Positions 49,749 through 64,000 of a stretch of 64,000 bases of DNA are shown in pieces. The notes under the pieces are model-generated. The model saw only the letters and a list, made by a program, of their open reading frames with translations. It searched no databases and was not told the DNA's origin. Each line of letters begins with the position of its first letter. Position 1 is the first letter of the stretch. The stretch is from the NCBI GenBank assembly GCA_949825025.1, contig OX463778.1, positions 17,886,196-17,950,195 on the forward strand, given 5' to 3'. The translations under genes and the position numbers were made by a program. Source of the stretch: Siphlonurus alternatus. Taxonomy: Eukaryota; Arthropoda; Insecta; Ephemeroptera; Siphlonuridae.

Positions 49749-52700
49749 TTACAGCTTGGACTTCGTCTCGGCGTTGGTGCGGTCGAGTCTCGCGTGAATG
49801 TGTCCGGAGGGCATATCCACGGGCATGAGCACCTCACCGGGGCCTTGGCCGACCTTGGCCTTGCCCTTGAAGTGAGACAGGTCAAGGGGTAGGTAGTGCA
49901 GGTTCGGCATGCGCACCGTCACGTTCTTGATCTGCGCACAAAACAATTAGCCCCTGTAATTCACACTTCTCTTCCTACAGTCACGCTCAAGAGGTTGCAT
50001 ATTTTACAGGCGAGGATATAGTTTGTTTATAAAAAAAATTATCACCACAACATTATTTCTGTAGATTTCTATAGCTTTTAGACAAGAAAACTTCATAGCT
50101 TACGCGTCTACTGATTATATGTTTAACGCATAAAATTATTTTATATAATATATGTAATTTTATTTTCAAATAAATGTATGTTCACATATAGAGCAACTTT
50201 TAGCAATGGAGTATCGACCTCAACTTTTTTTTATTGCAGAAATGGATAGAAGGTGAAAAGTTATGCTACCCTGAATTTTTTCAGATTTTTTAGAGCCTAG
50301 GAAGTATTTTTAAAAAAATATTGAAAGTACTTTTTGTGACGTCACGCGGCGACAAGTCCTATCTTTTTTCTTAAGGAGCGGCGTCTCGTGATATCACAAA
50401 AATAACTTTCAGTAATTTTTTAAAAATAGTTCCCGGGCTCTAATAAATCTGAAAAAAAATCAGGGTAATAGCATAACTTTGCTCCCTCTATTCATTTCTG
50501 CAATAAAAAAAATTGAGGTCTATACTCCACTACTAAAATTTCTTAAGAACATTTCATCAAAGAAATCCTGCGTGATTTTTTTATCCTCGCTGGAAGGTAC
50601 TGACCTGCGGCACTGCCTGAAGGACAGCTCGCTGCACGCGGTACATGGTGTGCTGGACACCAAGAGACATGACGCCCGTGTCTGGAGGACCGGCGAACAA
50701 AGTGATGATTGCCGCACGAACAGCCCGCCACGCTGCACTAAAGTCGATGTCAGCCGTCCCATCATACTCCCAGTCCGCGGTAACCTCAGTCGCCAGAATC
50801 CGGTCGTCCGCGTCCGGCAGCGTCCGGAAGTCATCCTAAGAGAGCAAGTCACTTGGTAAAAGATTCCCTCATTAATTTGGTTTCCAATCTCACCCTAGAA
50901 AAGTTGACGAACTTGGTCTGCGTCGTTTTCATGATGGACATCTTTTGAATGCCGGCGTGGATCGTCGGGACGCTGAGCTCGCCTGTACATAAGACGATAA
51001 TCGATAAATAATTTAATGTATAGTACTAGGCCTGTTCGTAAACCCTGCTTGGTGCACACTTTCTGCACCCAATTGACCTTATGCAAAAGGACATAAGGTC
51101 GATTGGGTGTAGAAAGTGTACACCAAGCAGGGTTTACGAACAGACCTATTATACAGTATACTGCCACATTAAGTATAAATCTTCTTTACTAATAAAATTT
51201 CATGATTCCGTCCGCCACAACAGGCAAACGACATGCAAGATCTATTGCTTAACATGCACTACGTTCACATGACGGGGTTTAATACGTATCCGTTGACAAC
51301 GCCTCATAAGAATAACATTAATATCCGTCGTTAACGAATCCGTATTAAACACTGTCATTTACACGTAGCGATGGTCAATTCAACTGAGGAACTAACAAAA
51401 ACCTGTATATATATAATAACACCTTTACAGGCAAAATGTTACTTGGAGTCTATACGAACAAAATGAGATGATGAGAGATGCTCGTAACTCACAATATAAC
51501 GATTATGTATACTGTTTTGATTTCAATTTTTGCGCAACCAGTGCTTATGTATAAATTTATAATATATTATAATAATATATATAATATTATAATATTGTCC
51601 CACAGAGTTCCACATACGAACTTAGAATGTGGAACTCTGTGAAAATTATCAAATTATAGTATAGAGCATGCATATGATAGTTACGGTGTTTTAATTATTT
51701 TCAGATTTTCCTCTGTACTGCACGGGGAATATTAAAAAAAAATGTATTATCAAATCTTTTCAGTATTTATTCCAGTGAATTCAGTAGAATAACTGCTCTG
51801 CTGACGTCATCAGTCATTCATAAACACGTACCTGTGGGCAGACGACGTTGTTGCGTAGAACACACGCGCAGGGCACTGGGACAGCGCAGGAAGGCGTGGT
51901 TGTGAGGCCCTTTGGGCGTTAGGATTCGCCGCCATGGACTCTCCTCGATGCTAATTTGCACCTATCAACACGACCGTTCGAGTAATTAATGGTGCTGTCA
52001 ACATACGTATAATTAACTGTGCCATCAAGCCAAGAAATAAGAGCCTATAAACATTCTGATCTTCGTGTCAGAGAACAGTAACGTTCATTTCCTATATATT
52101 GTTAATATATAATAATATGAAAAATGAACACCAGGAAATTTTAAAATATCACCTACAATGTTTTTTGAAAATGATATAGTTACTTTCATCAGTTCAAGAA
52201 GTTGCATTGCTAAGACAATGTATTGAATATTCGCTCTACTTAAATTTGATTATTTAATTGTGTAACAATTATGCTGGCATTTCAGTTTTTCCTTCCATAG
52301 TAATTTAACTGTCATTTTTTTACATAATTACTTTCTCGGGGAGAATATGATGACATTAAAATAAATTTATAATAATAATTAATAATATAATATATTATTA
52401 ATATAACTTCTCTGTCAAACAAATTATATTAATCGCTACATCAACGATCTTGAATAATTATTAACAATCGTGGTGGTATGTACACATGGAAAAGACAAAA
52501 GAGTACTTGAAGAGAGTGGATCGATCGACTTCATTAACTATAATATGCTGATAATGTTTATATTTTAATAATTTTAAGATACTTGATTGTCTGATCCCCT
52601 AATCAACAACCACAATCGATACAAGTTATACAGGGTAAGGCGTAAAGCCAGCACCTAAGCTTTCTCTGAAAGACTCACTTCGACGACTTGCGGGTAGGTG

Positions 52701-55523
52701 TTGAGGAAATGTCTGCAGAGCAGCAACGCGAAATTCTCGGGGCACTCGACGCCGTGTTGGCGGGCCAGCACGTACACGGTGTTCTTCTGCGTGTCCGTGG
52801 CGATGAGGTCCTCGTTGTTGCCGTCCAAGTAGTCCTTGACCGAGTCCAGCCGCAGCTCCGTGTTCACCTGCATGTAGGACAATCAGTTTTTGTTTAATAA
52901 ATCATTGCTAGGAATCTGTGGCGGGTGTTTTTCTTCTCCTTCTCGTTGGTCTTGCCACGTTTCATATCTTTCTTTCGAGCATCTTTTCAAGCAACGAGAC
53001 GATCGAAACATGACAAGATTGTAATATATTGTTTATATATTGTAATATGTATGTTTTATACATATTACAATATAATGTTTAAATTTAAAACATATTAAAA
53101 CATATTTTAAATGTTTATTACTGAATAAACACGTTTAAAATATCAACGATTCAGTCATGGATTTTCTCATTACATTCATGCCATAAACATTTTAATCATT
53201 ACGATGAATCAAATCACCTCTTGCTGTCTAGCTGATGTTAGTCTAGGAGAAGGGGGAGCGTCTTGAAATAAATAAATATTATATGACTAGGAATATTATG
53301 GATAGCTGAATTAAGATACAGGCTCCTCTTTTATTATAAGGTGATTTTTGTTATTTATAACTGTTAGGATAAAAATTAGCGTAAAAAAACATAATTTATG
53401 TTTAGTCATGCAGTATACCGTTATTATAATGTAAAAAGTGTAAAAACCCGTTTGAGTTTAGCAACAGATTTTTCATAAATTAAATTTTATTCTCGTATGA
53501 CATTTTCGTGGATATTAAATTATATGGAGAGTGCATCCCCGAAATTTCATTTAATTTAAAGCTAATGATGCGTGAATCGCGGAAAAAAAACCCTCGGAAA
53601 AAAAACCCTTGTATTAAAAAACCCTTGAAAAAAAACCCTAGGAAAAAAAAACCTCGGGGATAAAAAACCCACGGAAAAAAAACCCTTCGCTGAAGGAGCA
53701 GCCCCAAGGAGCATTCGTGGCGTAGTAGCGCGGTAGCGAGGTTTCACGGTGTGGGGAGCTCATCAAAATGTAGAAGTCTACGCGGCGATGTTGTGGAAGT
53801 TAACTATTATCTGTATAGTAATTCCAACTGTGTTTTTTGTTAAAAATTATTTTAAAAACATTTTTTCTAACTTCGAATATTATATATTGGATATAAAATA
53901 ATTAAAATAAAAAAGTAATAAAACAAAAAAAGTCGTCGTCCTACTCGTATTATTATTATATAACATATTATAGACATAAAATGAACATTTGAAAATTATA
54001 ATATCTAATAGGTTCAGTGATTCAATAATTATTATTAACATGACTAATGAGACTAATCAGATATATGATATCTTATGTAATATATATTATTGGAACATAT
54101 ATAATGATAATCTGTCAAAATAGGAAAAAAAAAATGAAGATAGGCAAGCTTTAACTTAAAAATGCCGCAGCGCCGCATTCTGACATCGCTTCGTCCGTAA
54201 GGTTTGTTAGGAGAAAAATCTTATTTATTTTTTCATTCAAATTCTATGCTGCACAAAATCTCGAATATTTTTTACTACGCCACGAATGCTCCTTGCAGTC
54301 CTTGCAGCGAAGGGTTTTTTTTCCGTGGGTTTTTTATCCCCGAGGGTTTTTTTTCCTAGGGTTTTTTTTCAAGGGTTTTTTAATACAAGGGTTTTTTTTT
54401 CGAGGGTTTTTTTTCCGCTTACCTGATGCGTACCTTGTACTCGTGGATGTAGTGCACGTTCCCGTCACACCTCTTGTACAGCAGGCGCACGTGGTTCTTG
54501 CCGTAGCCGTGGTGCGTCAGACGGAAGCGCTCGGCCTCGGTAGGAACCTCGTCCAGCCCCGGACCCGTCCACTCGCCCGTCACGTCCAGCTCGCTAGCCC
54601 TGCACGTGAAAAGCTCGTCAACTCTCTTACCCTGTCACGTGCATTTTAATTCACACAATAATATTTGTTAATGGTAGCTATAAAGAATCACGTAGGATTT
54701 GACCTTAAAGGAGTGCCCTTCATGCACTGATAACATTATTTATTTGTTGTCCCCTGCTTCCGTTATCCAGTGACGACCCTCTCGTCCAATACAATACTAG
54801 TCAAATACAATAGCCAGCTATACAGAAATTAGTCACAAATCACACTGCAGATTTATGCTGAAATTTAATAAGTTTTTATTTTTATCGTCAAGAGATCATC
54901 AATCCGATACCAGGCATGCAGTACCATTTTTTTTTTTATTATTATTTTTTAAATTTTATTATACATCATATCAGTAGTATTCATTGTTACTTGTTACCAA
55001 GCAACTTGTTGCTCCTGTGTTCTCTCTTTCTCTTTCTCAACACAGCTCCTTCACATCCATTAACAAGACGCCACTGCCGCCAACAAGGTCATCGTAGCAC
55101 CAGAAATGGCACCAAAACCCGTCCTCTTCAGCATAGCAACCACCTTCCATGATTTATGCAATGATACTATATTCATAAGATGGATATATAAAATGTAAAT
55201 TTATAAAAATAAAAAAATTACCAGCAGCAATTCAAGAGCATTTGAATAAAAAAATGCATATTTTAAAGTTATGGTCAATGATGTTAAACAAAACAACAAC
55301 AACAAAAAACATTTTACTTTACTATACTTATAATAATACTCCAGCCAAAATATAAAAACATAAAATTGAAATGCTGTTCTCCTTGAATTACATATAGTGT
55401 ACGTGATACTGTCATAAAATTGAAAATTCATGGTCACTGTCTTAATTACTTACAAGTTAGTATAAATTAACTGCAGTATGAATCTATAAATAACAAGCAA
55501 TAAGGAACCTTGCAAACTTACAT
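49749..55523 (-). CDS. Urate oxidase (uricase), peroxisomal
   Basis: Oxidises urate to 5-hydroxyisourate in purine catabolism. Minus-strand exons: 55523-55522 (the AT of the start codon), 54599-54434, 52867-52679, 51961-51832, 50982-50894, 50835-50605 and 49931-49749. All are in phase, giving 329 aa. Active-site residues of the family are present: Lys35 (HGYGKNH), Thr80-Asp81 (ATDTQKNT), Phe195 and Arg204 (DDRILAT), Gln253 (GVQHTMY) and His281 (MPNLHY). The C-terminus SKL is a PTS1 peroxisomal signal. The start codon is split: exon 1 ends ...TTGAACAT and exon 2 begins GGCTAGC, making ATG GCT with A at -3 and G at +4. No other in-frame ATG precedes the conserved region, and the upstream frame has a TGA. 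Exon 2's donor is AAG|GTACGC; a transposon sits right behind it. The intact catalytic set suggests an active enzyme. Confidence 0.95.
50198..50539. repeat. Fold-back palindromic element, family B copy 2, in a uricase intron
   Basis: A 342-bp imperfect palindrome. Left-arm GGAGTATCGACCTCAA and the block TATTGCAGAAATGGATAGA have reverse complements in the right arm. The centre includes TGACGTCACG. It shares the ATTGCAGAAATG(A/G)ATAGA block and layout with 5137-5469. The right end is about 65 bp from exon 50605-50835. Confidence 0.85.
51027..51148. repeat. 122-bp hairpin in uricase intron
   Basis: Arms of nearly 60 bp, including CTGTTCGTAAACCCTGCTTG and its complement, around a loop of a few bases (CAAAAGGA). 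Only a few mismatches, so probably a recent fold-back or MITE insertion. Confidence 0.85.
51601..51642. repeat. Small hairpin in uricase intron
   Basis: CACAGAGTTCCACAT and its reverse complement are separated by about 12 bases. Too short to classify. Confidence 0.75.
53574..54423. mobile_element. 850-bp TIR transposon inserted at the uricase intron-2 donor
   Basis: Terminal inverted repeats of about 150 bp run from GCGGAAAAAAAACCCTCG (53579) to GTGGCGTAGTA, and in reverse from 54272 to 54417. The TIRs are themselves built of A-runs alternating with CCCT/CGG blocks. Both sides carry TGATGCGT (53566-53573 and 54424-54431), a plausible 8-bp target duplication. The interior is AT-rich with no transposase. 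The right-hand duplication occupies positions +3 to +10 of the uricase intron-2 donor. The exact termini are uncertain because the outermost 5-6 bases of the two ends do not match. Confidence 0.8.
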
Positions 55524-55633
55524 GTTCAAGTGTCGATGTGTGTGTCGAGGGTGTCTCTGGACAAAAAGGTTGACTGCAGCTCCTCGAAGCTCTCCTGTCC
55601 GTCACTCAAATTAAACTCCTGATGGAGGTCACT
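55522..55633 (-). other. Predicted uricase 5' UTR exon ending inside the start codon
   Basis: On the minus strand a strong acceptor (CCTCCCCCCTTACAG) precedes 112 bases that end at a donor (GAACAT|GTAAGT). The exon contains no ATG of its own. Its last two bases supply AT of the uricase start codon. Another frame is open for 35 codons to a TGA near the end, probably by chance. The exon is supported by splice sites and by the split AUG, not by homology. Confidence 0.65.
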
Positions 55634-55816
55634 CTGTAAGGGGGGAGGGTCCTTATCTGTGACCTTTGACCTCACACTTATTATTGTTGACGCGGTTCCC
55701 CAATCTTTGTCACACTTTCGGATGGAGAAAAGAGCAATATAATTTCTAACGGGAAAAGCAGCAACGGTAAATAAGTGCCATGAGATGGTAAGAAAACAGC
55801 TTAACTACATCCGTTT

Positions 55817-56174
55817 CTTAAGGGTAAGGTAACGCCACCAATGTTAAAAAAAATCCCTCTCACAAAAATTCTGAAAAAAATTTAAAATGTTCTCCTCTAT
55901 ACCCCCTATCAGTACTTAAAATATCAGGTATACAAATACGATCTAGTTTTTGAGTTATACATTTTTAAAGTTGACTACTTTAACATGGAGAAATGAAACT
56001 CCCATGTTAAATTGGTCAACTTTAAAAATTCATAACTCAAAAACTAGATCGTATTTGTATACCTGATATTTTAGCTACTGATAGGGGGTGTAGAGGAGAA
56101 CATTTTAAATTTTTTTCAGAATTTTTGTGAGAGGGATTTTTTTTTAACATTGGTGGCGTTACCTTACCCTTAAG
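55817..56174. repeat. Long near-perfect palindrome, family A copy 2
   Basis: A 358-bp palindrome starting CTTAAGGGTAAGGTAACGCC and ending in its reverse complement, with the tip near 55995. Blocks such as CAGGTATACAAA, GTTCTCCTC and CTATCAGTA are shared in the same order with 21716-22088. A third, unrelated palindrome follows within 10 bp. Confidence 0.9.
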
Positions 56175-56182
56175 AGAAATGA

Positions 56183-56890
56183 GCTTAAAGGCCTTCTGAA
56201 CCTTTTCACAGTATTAAGTGCACGGTTAGCTTTGCTTCAGGGTGATAATTTTTTTGGTTTCAGTAGCACAAATATCAGAGATAATAGCCGATGAAGAAGC
56301 ACCTGTGACGTCATTCACGCTCATTCAGCGGCGACAATATAGGGAAATCCCTGCAAAAGATAGGTTCACTCCCGCTGCAACCACGGCCACAATTTTACTT
56401 CTGGAATTTTGAAACTTTACCAAGGCAGTCTTGATAGTATTTGTCAAATAGACTGAAAGAATTTTTTTGGTGGCGTGTGTACAGATTGAGTTATTGCGGT
56501 TGCAAGATAAGCTAAAAATTTAACATTGTTTTCCTATACAACATTTTTGCTCCTCTTTCTACCGCAATAACTCGGTTTGTATGAATGTCATAAAAAAAAA
56601 CCTTTCAGGCTATTTGACAAATACTATCAAGACTGCCCTGGTAAAGTTTCAAAATTCCAGAAGTAAAATTGTGGCCGTGGTTGCAGCGGGAGTGAACCTA
56701 TCTTTTGCAGGGATTTCCCTATATTATCGCCGCTGAATGAGCGTGAGTGACGTCACAGGTTCCTTTTCATCGGCTATTATCTCTGATATTTGTGCTGCTG
56801 AAACAAAAAAATTTATGCAGCCGAATCACCCTGAAGCAAAGCTAACCGTGCACTTAATACTGTGCAAAGGTTCATAAGGCCTTTAAGTGC
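56183..56890. repeat. 700-bp palindrome directly adjoining the previous one
   Basis: The left arm starts GAGCTTAAAGGCCTTCTGAA and the right arm ends in the complement of GCACTTAAAGGCCTTATGAA. The arms of about 340 bp are highly similar throughout, including GTGACGTCA and CTGCAACCACGGCCACAATT blocks. The centre is near 56535. No coding frame. Probably a large fold-back transposon. Confidence 0.9.
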
Positions 56891-57481
56891 AAGAAAGGAT
56901 ACCAAAACTTAATTAATTATATCAAATCTTTATTAGACGCAATACAAAATAAATTTAATAAAATTAATTTCACATCATCGTACATTATAGTTCTATTATT
57001 TGCAACATTGAAATCCTCAAGCTTTAGAATAAAGTTAAATCTGACTATATTATATGCTATTTAGTGCGATGTTAGCAAAAAGAAGCTTATAGTGACCCTT
57101 CTCCTAAAAAATCATTCTGTCATTTAATGGATACCGCGCGCTATATTGTATTATTTCTATACCAATTTATACAGTATTTTATTTACATCTTTGATTGTAT
57201 TCAGCTCAAATTCAGGCGAATTTTGTGCAATGCATGTATTTCATTTATTTCCCGTTTCATTCTTGTAATATTTTTTAAAAGAAATATAGATGTATTTTTT
57301 AATTCCTGCTTATTCATATTATTTTGTGCATGCCAACTACATTTTGCTTAAATTTTAATTACGTTTGTACTGTGCATTATACATATACTACACATATATA
57401 TATGGACCCATAAAAAGCTATATAATTTCACTATTCTAAATAAGCAATGGCGAGAACTTTCAATTTGTCTAAATATGAAAA

Positions 57482-62896
<5,415 letters not shown>

Positions 62897-64000
62897 CCTT
62901 GCGTCGCCTCAGAACGTCAATTAATGATAAACCATTGAAAAATAGCAAGCAGCAAGCAAAATACTTTCAAAATGATGAAATTGTTGTTAATAAATAATTA
63001 AATACAAGAGGAAGATTAATGCTTAATGTAATTTTGAAATGTATTTCTTTTATTCATATGATATTATCCACTCCATGTAAATAGTAATAATCAATAAAAC
63101 CACTTTGAAGCAAATTTATTTTATGCGTTTTGATACAATGATTTATGAATTTTTTATGTTATTATTTTTTACTTTTTTATTAATACATCAACCATCAACA
63201 ACAAAATCAATAACATAAATTATAAAATGTAAAATATGACCATATAATACAATAATATGAATTTTAAAAGCATCTGATTTGCATTTTCAGATGACTCCTA
63301 TAGATTTTAAACTTTAATTAATGTTTCGGTTTCCTTCCAGTAACTATAGTGCATGGAAATTCTAATACCATGACTTATGACATCTTTACTAAACAAGTTT
63401 TGAGCGTCAACAAAGACAGCTTTTATTTTAAAATAAGAGCTCCATAGTATTCAACAACAGAACTTAAATAAATTATTAAGCTCCCATTTCATTTAACGTT
63501 GATAATTACAATATTTAATTATTATATTGCTCAGTGTTAGTACAATGTTCAATTGCTTGCTCTAATTTAAATATTGTCATTCAACTTTAAAAAAACAAAC
63601 AAATAAGTATTTGAACTCCTTTGTTTTGGAAAAGCTGCATTCCCATACTTCTTGTAATTTTATCAATTATTTAAAAACAATTAAATACTATATTTTATGA
63701 AACAAATAAAAAAAAAAATGAAAAAAATGACTGAAAGAACACAAAAATTTAATTTTGAGTCTCTATATAATATACGAGGCTGCCACTCAAATCATAATTA
63801 TATTAAAGAGCGCTAAAGCCTCTAAACAATCTAAACACAAGACAGATTCCTACTCTCGATCTACTGTAGCTAAAAATGTTATTGTATATTAAAAAAATAA
63901 TAATTACGAGAGAAACATTGTAATAACCGATATTTTATTTAACACACTATTGCTGGTCTTTGACAAAAGCATTAAATAATGACACAATGTTATTAGCATA
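62897..64000. other. Upstream of the gustatory receptor gene
   Basis: Very AT-rich with no coding frame, RNA or repeat I can identify. It should hold the receptor promoter, but no distinct TATA/initiator pair stands out. Confidence 0.6.

Noticed and set aside
50479..50859. 126-codon plus-strand frame
   Set aside because: Antisense of uricase exon 50605-50835, whose minus frame encodes conserved catalytic residues.
54422..54434. CATCAG|GTAAGC as the normal uricase exon-2 donor
   Set aside because: It has the better consensus but joins out of frame to exon 3 and gives a stop at once; AAG|GTACGC keeps phase 0 and the alignment.
54293..54649. 118-codon plus-strand frame with Phe/Gly repeats
   Set aside because: It is translation of the A/T-run terminal repeat of the transposon joined to the antisense of uricase exon 2.
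55524..55633. 35-codon acidic frame SDLHQEFNLSDG... as the last exon of another gene
   Set aside because: It ends in TGA just before a perfect donor and lacks the receptor's TY..QF motif, which is found at 57562-57482; a uricase leader exon explains it better.

Overview
The window is nuclear DNA of an animal, AT-rich (roughly two thirds A+T by eye), with GC-rich coding exons in long AT-rich introns, many microsatellites and many palindromic or terminal-inverted-repeat elements. A complete arthropod-type gustatory receptor points to an arthropod, and TCAG-type initiators downstream of TATA boxes agree with that. A PLAT-domain lipoxygenase, which insects lack as far as I recall, argues for a non-insect arthropod such as a crustacean, chelicerate or myriapod. 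The species cannot be named from the sequence alone.

I built five complete protein-coding genes by following splice sites and reading phase; every exon joins in frame. On the + strand they are an FE65/APBB adaptor (WW plus two PTB domains, coding 9925-17133 with a possible extension to 18219), ALKBH8 (RRM, AlkB and methyltransferase, 22709-30043) and a PLAT-lipoxygenase (32875-47186). On the - strand they are peroxisomal urate oxidase (55523 down to 49749, ending in SKL) and a gustatory receptor (62896 down to 57482). Lipoxygenase and uricase converge tail to tail. Uricase and the receptor appear interleaved: a strong minus-strand TATA/initiator promoter at about 58832-58867, probably that of uricase, lies in the last intron of the receptor, and the last receptor exon would then lie in the first uricase intron.

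The most notable signal is a 6-nt microexon (13441-13446) in the FE65 gene, encoding Arg-Glu at exactly the PTB1 position of the vertebrate neuron-specific FE65 mini-exon. It has a UGC-containing 3' splice region upstream and two TGCATG (Rbfox-type) motifs just downstream. Others are a coding-like extension in frame beyond the FE65 stop codon, a GC-AG intron in ALKBH8, a uricase start codon split by an intron, a transposon sitting on the uricase intron-2 donor with a likely 8-bp target duplication, and a Gly at the lipoxygenase stereocontrol position.

The first 9 kb, 18.2-22.7 kb, 30.0-32.7 kb, 47.2-49.7 kb and the last 1.1 kb hold no gene I can support. They contain simple repeats, fold-back elements, a hAT-like MITE and 3' UTR sequence. 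Within introns there are also a tRNA-derived SINE, a Penelope-like GIY-YIG fragment and the 3' end of a jockey-like LINE. The genes are not a pathway; they are unrelated housekeeping, signalling, purine-catabolic, lipid-oxidation and chemosensory genes.
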